From contig JAHWKO010000075.1 in assembly GCA_019347855.1 (NCBI GenBank), forward strand, positions 1-11,953: a stretch of DNA of 11,953 bases, written 5' to 3'. The DNA comes from Actinomycetota bacterium (GTDB lineage: Bacteria; Actinomycetota; Nitriliruptoria; Nitriliruptorales; JAHWKO01). Every line of letters begins with the position of its first letter. Position 1 is the stretch's first letter. A model generated the notes under the pieces. That model saw nothing but the letters and a program-made list of their open reading frames with translations. It ran no database searches and was not told where the DNA came from. This document shows positions 6,509 through 11,953 of this stretch, piece by piece. Position numbers and translations under genes: made by a program.

Positions 6509-6532
6509 ACCAGATCGGGTGATCGCCCCCTC

Positions 6533-6550
6533 GACCGGGAGCGGCCGGTC
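6533..6550. repeat. Inverted repeat in the leader of the cyclase fusion gene
   Basis: GACCGG (6533-6538) and CCGGTC (6545-6550) can form a 6-bp GC-rich stem with a 6-nt loop. It ends 15 nt before the start codon at 6566, where no Shine-Dalgarno sequence is visible. A copy of GGCCGGTC also occurs at 6460-6467, giving an alternative 8-bp pairing with TCGACCGG (6531-6538). A translation-controlling hairpin is possible but unproven. Confidence 0.25.
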
Positions 6551-6565
6551 CTCCAGCATGTCCGC

Positions 6566-7897
6566 ATGCCCGACCAACGCATCTCCGTGTTCCTGGCCGA
6601 CGACAACCTGATCGTCCGCGAGGGCGTACGCGCGCTGCTCTCGCTGGAGGACGACCTGGAGGTGGTCGGCGTCGCCGCGGACTACGACGAGCTGATCGAA
6701 GGGGCCGGCAACGCCGAGCCCCAGGTCCTCGTCACCGACATCCGCATGCCCCCCACGTTCCAGCGCGAGGGCATCAACGCCGCGAAGGAGCTGCGCAAGC
6801 GCCACCCGGGGACCGGGGTCGTGGTGCTGTCCCAGTACGACGACCCGGAGTACGCGATCTCGCTGCTGTCCGAGGGCGCCGCGGGGTACGCCTACCTCCT
6901 GAAGGACCGTCTGGCAGAGGGCGACCAACTGGCCCGGGCGATCCGTGAGGTCGCGACCGGGGGGTCCGTGCTCGACCCGAAGATCGTGGAAGCGCTGGTC
7001 AACCCGGTGCGCAGCGAGAACGAGCTGACCCCCAGCGAGGAGGCGCTGCTCCAGATGGTGGCCGAGGGCAAGCCCATCAAGGCCATCGCCGTCGTGCGCG
7101 AGACGACCCCGACCGCGATCGCGGACGACATCGAACGGCTGTTCGTCAAGCTGGCGGAGGGCCTGTCCGCCGGCAACGCCGCCAGCCTCGACCGCCTCAA
7201 GAGCCTCCAGCAGGCGATCGTCGACCGTGAGGAGCAGGGCGAGTCGCTGAGCCGGCTCCTGCCGGGCGGCATCGCCGACAAGCTCCGGCTCGAGGGGCGG
7301 CGGATCGGCGAGACCGAGCGGCTCGAGGTCACCGTGCTGATGGGCGACATCCGGGGGTACTCGTCCATCGCCGAACGCACCGATCCCAGCCTGCTTGCCC
7401 GTCAGCTCAACGAGCACCGCGCCGAGATGAACCACGCGATCCTCGGCAACGACGGCACCGTGATGCAGTTCGTCGGGGACGCCGTGATGGCCGTCTTCGG
7501 GGCGCCGGTCGCACAGGAGGACCACGCGGATCTCGCGTTGCGGGCCGCCCGGGTCATGCACGAGGCGCAGGAGCGTGTGAACGAACGCTGGGCTGCCGAG
7601 GGTCTCGAAGCGTTCGAGCTCGGGATCGGGCTGTCGACCGGCGAGGTCGCGGCGGCACTGCTGGGCTCGGAGGAGCGGATCGAGTACTCCGTGGTCGGCG
7701 ACACCGTCAACCTCACCCAACGGTTGCAGCAGTGGGCGGAGGCGGGTCAGACCGTCCTGAGCGAGCCGACCTACCGGGCGTTGTCCGAGCCGGTCGACGC
7801 CGAACTGCTCGAGCCTCAGCTGGTCAAGGGTCGTCAGACCCCGGTCATGGCGTACCGCCTGGCGGCATCGACGCAGCGGGTCACAGCGGGCGCCTGA
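6566..7897 (+). CDS. NarL-type response regulator fused to a class III nucleotide cyclase
   Basis: The product is a 443-residue cytoplasmic protein. The receiver (about 5-145) has Asp12-Asp13, phospho-acceptor Asp58 (VTDIRMPP), Ser89 and Lys113 (LLKDR), all required for phosphotransfer. Residues 152-197 align with a LuxR-type helix-turn-helix (LTPSEEALLQMVAEG), but the recognition helix reads AIADDIERLF, lacking the usual basic residues. A linker with LLPGGIADKL (231-240) leads to the cyclase (about 252-430): metal ligands Asp261 (GDIRGYS) and Asp305 (VGDAVMAVFG), Asn382 and Arg386 (VNLTQR). The positions that read adenine in canonical adenylyl cyclases hold Gln301 and Ser375 rather than Lys and Asp, so the product (cAMP, cGMP or other) is open. 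ATG 6566 starts the receiver directly. The gene is divergent from the cNMP-binding gene and ends 2 nt before the kinase gene, its likely phosphodonor. Confidence 0.9.
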   Translation: MPDQRISVFLADDNLIVREGVRALLSLEDDLEVVGVAADYDELIEGAGNAEPQVLVTDIRMPPTFQREGINAAKELRKRHPGTGVVVLSQYDDPEYAISLLSEGAAGYAYLLKDRLAEGDQLARAIREVATGGSVLDPKIVEALVNPVRSENELTPSEEALLQMVAEGKPIKAIAVVRETTPTAIADDIERLFVKLAEGLSAGNAASLDRLKSLQQAIVDREEQGESLSRLLPGGIADKLRLEGRRIGETERLEVTVLMGDIRGYSSIAERTDPSLLARQLNEHRAEMNHAILGNDGTVMQFVGDAVMAVFGAPVAQEDHADLALRAARVMHEAQERVNERWAAEGLEAFELGIGLSTGEVAAALLGSEERIEYSVVGDTVNLTQRLQQWAEAGQTVLSEPTYRALSEPVDAELLEPQLVKGRQTPVMAYRLAASTQRVTAGA

Positions 7898-7899
7898 CC

Positions 7900-10347
7900 G
7901 TGGTGTACCTGCCTCTGCTGCTCATCGTCGGTGGGCTAGCTCTCTGGCTCCACCGGACCGGGAGGGTCCGATCGAGACCGGTGCTGTGGGCCGGGGTGGT
8001 GTTCGTCGGCGCCCTGGTCGTGAACCAGAGCGTCGACCATGTCGGGCTCCTGGCCGCGGTGCTCCTGTCGGCGATGATGCTGGGACGTGCCGAGGACCCG
8101 CGCATCCGCAGGCCAGCCGACCGCGTCTTCTACGGCCTGTTCGCTGCGTTCGCCGCCCTGGCGGTCATCTGGCTGATCGCGGGCGCCCTGCCGCTGGTCG
8201 CCCGCAACGTCCCGGCGGTCGAGGAGGCGTTCGTCCGCTGGGGCGGAGGCACCGTCGAGAGCGCGAGCCCGACCGGACCGGGGACGTGGCCGGTCGTAGG
8301 TGGGGCGATCCAACGCACGACGACGGCCGAACTCGGCAGCGCCATCGGTGGAGGCGAGTCGCTTGGTGGAGCCGTGATCGGGATGCAGTACGCGTTCAGC
8401 ATCATGAACGTGGCTCTGGGCATCTTCCTCATGGTCCTGCGACCGCGGGACACCGTGGCCCGGCTGCTCGCACTGGGGATGGTCGGCACCGGGGCGGTCT
8501 TCAACAACGAGGCGCACTTCGCTCGGGATGTCATCCCGTGGATCGATCCGATCCACGCGTTCGGTTTCCACGGGGTCGCCGGGATGACCTACCTCGCGGC
8601 GATCGTGCTCTTCCCGGACGGACGGCTGAAGCCGGACTGGCACCGACTGTCGCTGCCGAGGCGCGGCGCACGGCTGGCGTACCTGACCTTCGGCTTCGTG
8701 ATCGCGGCGTCCTGGATCATGAACTCACACGGCGCGGATCCGGTCGAGTACATCGCGGTCTTCGGGCTGCTCATCCCCGTCCTCGGCCTCGCCTCTCAGG
8801 TCGGCAAGTCCCGTCACGCCGACAACAACGTCGACCGCCGCCAGTCGAGGCTGCTCGCAACCACCCTCGTCGCGGCCCTCGCCGGCGCCGTCACGTTCGG
8901 TGTCCTGGCCGTGGCCCTGTCCGTCCCCGGCACCGAGGTCGGTGGACTCCAGACGTTCATCATGAACGCGTTCCCGGCGCTGTTCGGGGCGATCCCGGTG
9001 ATCCTGTTCGTCATCCTGATCCGGTTCCGGCTGTGGGACATCGACCGGGTCATCAACCGCACGTTCGTCTACGGAGGCCTCGCTGGTTTCATCGGTGTGG
9101 CGTACATCGGGATAGTCGTGCTCGGCAGCGAGTTCGTCACCAGGGGGCGCAACGACCTGTGGCTGTCGGTGCTCGCGACGGGCATCGTGGCGGTCGGGTT
9201 CCAGCCCCTGCGCGATCGCCTCGGCGCGCTCGCGAACCGGCTGGTGTACGGACAGCGGGAGACGCCCTTCGAGATCCTGGCGAGGTTCTCCGGACGGGTC
9301 GCCGAGACGTACGCCGGCGACGACGTGTTGCCGCGCATGGCCCGGATGGTCGCGGAGGGCACGAGCGCCGCTCGGTCCGATGTGTGGGTCGTCGTCGGTG
9401 ATCAGCTCGTGCGGGCCGCGACGTGGCCACGCTCGGATGACGGTGCTGACGGTCCGCCGGGACGTGTCCCCATGACGGGCGACGAGCTCCCAACGATCCC
9501 CGGCGCCGACCTCGCGGTGGCCGTCAGCCTGCATGGTGAGCTCCTCGGGGCCTTGACCGTCACCGCACAGCGCGACGAACCGCTGACCCCGGAGGGCGAG
9601 CGACTGTTGCACGACCTCGCATCCCAGGCCGGTCTGGTCCTGCGCAACATCGGTCTCACGGAGCAGCTCCGGGAGCGCCTGCGGGTGCTGTCTCAGCAGA
9701 CCGAGGAGCTCCGCGACTCCCGTCAGCGCATCGTCAGCGCCCAGGACGCCGAGCGCCGGCGGATGGAACGCGACATCCACGACGGCGCACAGCAGCACCT
9801 GGTCGCGCTCGCGGTGAAGCTGCGTCTCGCACGGACCGTCGCCGAGCGCGACCGGCAGCGGGCCCGCCCCCTGCTCGACGAGCTCCGCCACGAGGTCGAC
9901 GACGCGCTCGAGACGCTGCGCAACCTCGCACGGGGCATCTACCCGGCCGTCCTGGCCGACCAGGGCCTCGTCGCCGCCGTGCGCAGCGCTGCGGAGCGGT
10001 CCCCCTTGGACGTCCGCGTGACCGCGGAGGGGGTCGGCCGCTACCCCCAGGACATCGAGACCGCCGTCTACTTCTGCTGCCTGGAGGCGCTGCAGAACGC
10101 CGCCAAGTACTCACGTGCCACCGTGGCGTCCCTCGCGCTGCGCGCACGCGGCGCCGCACTCGAGTTCGCGATCGACGACGACGGCGTGGGCTTCGATCCG
10201 GCGAGCCAGGTCCGCGGGCTGGGGCTGCAGAACATGACCGACCGGCTCGCCTCCCTGCACGGCGAGGTCATCATCGAGTCGAGCCCCGGCCGCGGGACGC
10301 ACGTGCGCGGCGTCGTGCCGCTCGGGGTCATGGAGCCGGTCGGATGA
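7900..10347 (+). CDS. Membrane-bound NarL-family sensor histidine kinase (first of two)
   Basis: The product has 815 residues. The N-terminal 435 residues hold about ten hydrophobic segments (for example 4-19, 29-43, 48-62, 78-100, 158-180, 225-238, 260-274, 318-341, 357-376, 395-410), with the actinobacterial kinase motifs VLFPDGRL (236-243) and RFRLWDIDRVINR (375-387). A GAF-like domain follows (about 455-585). A coiled dimerisation region carries the HisKA_3 phospho-acceptor His627 in ERDIHDGAQQHL. The HATPase has N-box Asn733 (EALQNAAKY), DDDGVGFD (759-766) and GLGLQNM. All catalytic boxes are present. GTG 7900 is chosen because the first membrane helix begins at once; GTG 7903 is equally possible. 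The start lies 2 nt after the cyclase stop without a Shine-Dalgarno sequence, implying translational coupling and a kinase/regulator pair. The ligand is unknown. Confidence 0.92.
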   Translation: MVYLPLLLIVGGLALWLHRTGRVRSRPVLWAGVVFVGALVVNQSVDHVGLLAAVLLSAMMLGRAEDPRIRRPADRVFYGLFAAFAALAVIWLIAGALPLVARNVPAVEEAFVRWGGGTVESASPTGPGTWPVVGGAIQRTTTAELGSAIGGGESLGGAVIGMQYAFSIMNVALGIFLMVLRPRDTVARLLALGMVGTGAVFNNEAHFARDVIPWIDPIHAFGFHGVAGMTYLAAIVLFPDGRLKPDWHRLSLPRRGARLAYLTFGFVIAASWIMNSHGADPVEYIAVFGLLIPVLGLASQVGKSRHADNNVDRRQSRLLATTLVAALAGAVTFGVLAVALSVPGTEVGGLQTFIMNAFPALFGAIPVILFVILIRFRLWDIDRVINRTFVYGGLAGFIGVAYIGIVVLGSEFVTRGRNDLWLSVLATGIVAVGFQPLRDRLGALANRLVYGQRETPFEILARFSGRVAETYAGDDVLPRMARMVAEGTSAARSDVWVVVGDQLVRAATWPRSDDGADGPPGRVPMTGDELPTIPGADLAVAVSLHGELLGALTVTAQRDEPLTPEGERLLHDLASQAGLVLRNIGLTEQLRERLRVLSQQTEELRDSRQRIVSAQDAERRRMERDIHDGAQQHLVALAVKLRLARTVAERDRQRARPLLDELRHEVDDALETLRNLARGIYPAVLADQGLVAAVRSAAERSPLDVRVTAEGVGRYPQDIETAVYFCCLEALQNAAKYSRATVASLALRARGAALEFAIDDDGVGFDPASQVRGLGLQNMTDRLASLHGEVIIESSPGRGTHVRGVVPLGVMEPVG

Positions 10348-11953
10348 GCGACCGCGCGCTCTGGTGGGTCTCCCGGGTCATGTTGGCCGTCTCGGTCGCC
10401 GCCGTCGGGGTCTCCCTCACCATCGACGTGGCTGTCGGGACCCCGTTCTCGGACCTGATCGTCGACTACTCGCTGTTCGGCTACGTGATGGCGACCGCGT
10501 TCCCGGCGGTGGGCGCGCTGATCGTGCATCACCAGCCGCGTCACCCGGTGGGCTGGATCTACCTGGTGATCGGCGCCGGGATGCTGTCGGGCGTCGCGAG
10601 CCAGTACGCCGAGTGGGGCTTGGGCGATCCCGCGGATCCCGCGCCGTTCGCGATCCTCGCCTCGTGGCTCGGGGGGTGGGTGTGGCTGCCGAGCATCGGG
10701 CTGTTCCTGACCTTCGCCCTCCTGCTGTTCCCGGACGGGCGTCTCCCGTCGCCTCGCTGGCGCCCCGTCGCCTGGGCGGCGACGACGGGCATCGTGCTGG
10801 TCGGTCTCGACTTCGCACTCGGCGCCTGGTCGATCCGCGGTCCACGCATCGTCGAGGCCGGCGACGTCGACTTCGCGACCGGGTTGCCACCGGTGGTGGC
10901 GGAGGTGGCCGGCTTCCTGCTGTTCGGCGGCGCGCTGCTCAGCGTCGCGTCGCTGTTCGTGCGCCTGCGCCGTGCCCGGGGCGAGCAGCGACAGCAACTG
11001 AAGTGGGTCGTCTTCGCGGGGACGGTCACGGTCCTGACGATGGTCGTCACGATCAACACGCTCACGGAGGGTCAGGACACCGGGGCACCGGTGATGGTGC
11101 TCGTCGCCCCGCTCATCCCGGTGGCGACCGGCATCGCGATCGTGCGCTTCCGCCTGTACGACATCGACGCCGTCGTCAAGCGCGCCGTGCTGTTCGGTCT
11201 GCTCGCCGCGTTCATCACGGCCGTCTACGTCGGCGTCGTCGTCGGGGCCGGCACGCTCATCGGGGTCCGGGGTGAGGACCCCAACGTGGGCCTGTCGCTG
11301 CTCGCGACCGCGGTGGTCGCCGCCGCGTTCCAGCCGGCACGCCAACGGGCGCGTCGGATCGCCAACCGGCTCGTCTACGGCCATCGCGCCACCCCCTACG
11401 AGGTCATGGCCGAGTTCTCCGCCCGGGTCGCCGACGCCGTGTCCACCGACGAGGTGCTCCCCCGGATGGCTGCAGCGGCGGCCGAGGGCGTCGGGGCCGA
11501 GTCCGTGACGATCACCGTGCAGCTGCCGACGGGCGGACGGCGGTCCGCCACCCATCCGCACGGCTCCCCGGACGGGTCCCTCGACGTCGCCCACGCGGAC
11601 CACTCGGTCCCCGTGGACCACCAGGGCGAACGGGTGGGGGAGATCGCCGTGCGCATGCGCCCCGGGGAGCGCCTCGACGCGGACGACCTCGACCTCCTCG
11701 AGCACCTGGCCACGCAAGCGGGGGTCGCGCTCCGCTCGGTGGGGCTCAACGCGGAGCTCGAGGCGCGCGGGGACGAGATCGCCGTGCTGGCGGACACGAT
11801 CCGGGCCTCACGTCAGCGGATCGTCGCCGCGCAGGACGCCGAGCGACGCCGGATGGAACGTGACATCCACGACGGCGCGCAGCAACAGCTGGTCGCCATG
11901 TCGGTGAAGATGGGTCTGGTCGGTCAGCTCCTCGAGCGCGATCCGGACCATGC
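10344..11953 (+). CDS. Second NarL-family sensor histidine kinase, paralogue of the first (3' end outside window)
   Basis: The frame is open from ATG 10344 to the window edge: 536 codons, starting MSDRALWWVSR. The start overlaps the preceding stop as ATGA and has GGAG 8 nt upstream (10332-10335). The order mirrors the first kinase: several membrane segments, LLFPDGRL (127-134), RFRLYDIDAVVKR (268-280), NRLVYGHRATPYEVMAEFS, a GAF-like domain (about 355-475), a coiled segment and His509 in ERDIHDGAQQQL. The sequence stops shortly after the phospho-acceptor helix, so the ATPase domain is unseen. The region before the GAF domain and around the histidine is close to the first kinase in sequence, indicating tandem duplication, while the sensor half has diverged. 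It may phosphorylate the cyclase fusion or another regulator beyond the right edge. Confidence 0.9.
   Translation, partial: MSDRALWWVSRVMLAVSVAAVGVSLTIDVAVGTPFSDLIVDYSLFGYVMATAFPAVGALIVHHQPRHPVGWIYLVIGAGMLSGVASQYAEWGLGDPADPAPFAILASWLGGWVWLPSIGLFLTFALLLFPDGRLPSPRWRPVAWAATTGIVLVGLDFALGAWSIRGPRIVEAGDVDFATGLPPVVAEVAGFLLFGGALLSVASLFVRLRRARGEQRQQLKWVVFAGTVTVLTMVVTINTLTEGQDTGAPVMVLVAPLIPVATGIAIVRFRLYDIDAVVKRAVLFGLLAAFITAVYVGVVVGAGTLIGVRGEDPNVGLSLLATAVVAAAFQPARQRARRIANRLVYGHRATPYEVMAEFSARVADAVSTDEVLPRMAAAAAEGVGAESVTITVQLPTGGRRSATHPHGSPDGSLDVAHADHSVPVDHQGERVGEIAVRMRPGERLDADDLDLLEHLATQAGVALRSVGLNAELEARGDEIAVLADTIRASRQRIVAAQDAERRRMERDIHDGAQQQLVAMSVKMGLVGQLLERDPDH

Noticed and set aside
6458..6565. 36-residue N-terminal extension of the response regulator-cyclase
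   Set aside because: The receiver domain starts directly after ATG 6566. The extension has no family features and lies in the divergent control region.
4872..6611. Plus-strand open frame of 579 codons
   Set aside because: It is antisense to the MBL and cNMP-binding genes, whose domains are clear on the other strand. Its composition is that of a shadow frame.
7732..7899. Upstream start for the first kinase inside the cyclase gene
   Set aside because: The added 56 residues overlap the conserved cyclase C-terminus out of phase and show no domain. The first membrane helix begins right after GTG 7900.
10364..11275. Plus-strand open frame in another phase inside the second kinase
   Set aside because: The phase starting at ATG 10344 encodes membrane helices, a GAF-like domain and the phospho-acceptor motif through to the window edge; this frame is Arg/Gly-rich noise.
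10068..11717. Minus-strand open frame of 549 codons
   Set aside because: It lies opposite the two kinases. It is rich in Asp/Gly/His/Arg and has no domain, whereas the plus strand carries intact kinase motifs.
1..11953. Mobile elements, CRISPR arrays, tRNA or rRNA genes
   Set aside because: No transposase or integrase motif, spaced direct-repeat array, or tRNA/rRNA sequence was recognised. Base composition is uniform across the window.

Overview
The window is very GC-rich (about 70 % by eye) with strong G/C third-position bias. The NarL-type sensor kinases with 'LFPDGRL' and 'RFRLYDID' motifs, the GT35 phosphorylase with an N-terminal DUF3417-type region and an Fpg-like glycosylase of actinobacterial type all point to an Actinomycetota chromosome. 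A deep-branching, high-GC lineage is plausible, but the sequence does not fix the genus. No mobile element, CRISPR array, tRNA or rRNA was seen. Coding density is very high: the longest gap between genes is 155 bp.

Left part (1-3038). The 5' part of an alpha-glucan phosphorylase gene (minus strand, running off the left edge) is divergent from an Fpg/Nei-family DNA glycosylase (plus strand), with only 26 bp between the start codons. That gap holds two overlapping TANNNT hexamers, each exactly 8 nt upstream of its ATG. The glycosylase is followed by a small lipoprotein gene, which runs tail to tail into the next block; the two coding ends overlap by 12 bp.

Middle part (3027-6410, minus strand). 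In transcription order these are a protein with an uncharacterised N-terminal region and a C-terminal cyclic-nucleotide-binding domain, a metallo-beta-lactamase-fold hydrolase, and an FAD-dependent oxidoreductase of the PYROXD2/CrtI type. The last two overlap by 8 bp (GTGGCTGA).

Right part (6566-11953, plus strand). A NarL-type response regulator is fused to a class III nucleotide cyclase. It is followed 2 nt later by a membrane-bound NarL-family histidine kinase and, through an ATGA overlap, by a second, paralogous kinase cut by the right edge.

The most interesting reading is that positions 4447-11953 form a phospho-relay to cyclic-nucleotide signalling locus: two membrane kinases, a receiver-gated cyclase, a divergently transcribed cyclic-nucleotide-binding effector, and a candidate phosphodiesterase-like MBL hydrolase. 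The cyclase fusion keeps all receiver residues and the metal, ribose and transition-state residues of the cyclase. Its LuxR-type helix-turn-helix has an acidic recognition helix unsuited to DNA, and the two base-specifying cyclase positions are Gln and Ser instead of Lys and Asp. The domain assignments come from the sequence; the pathway connection is inferred from gene order and domain content and has not been demonstrated.
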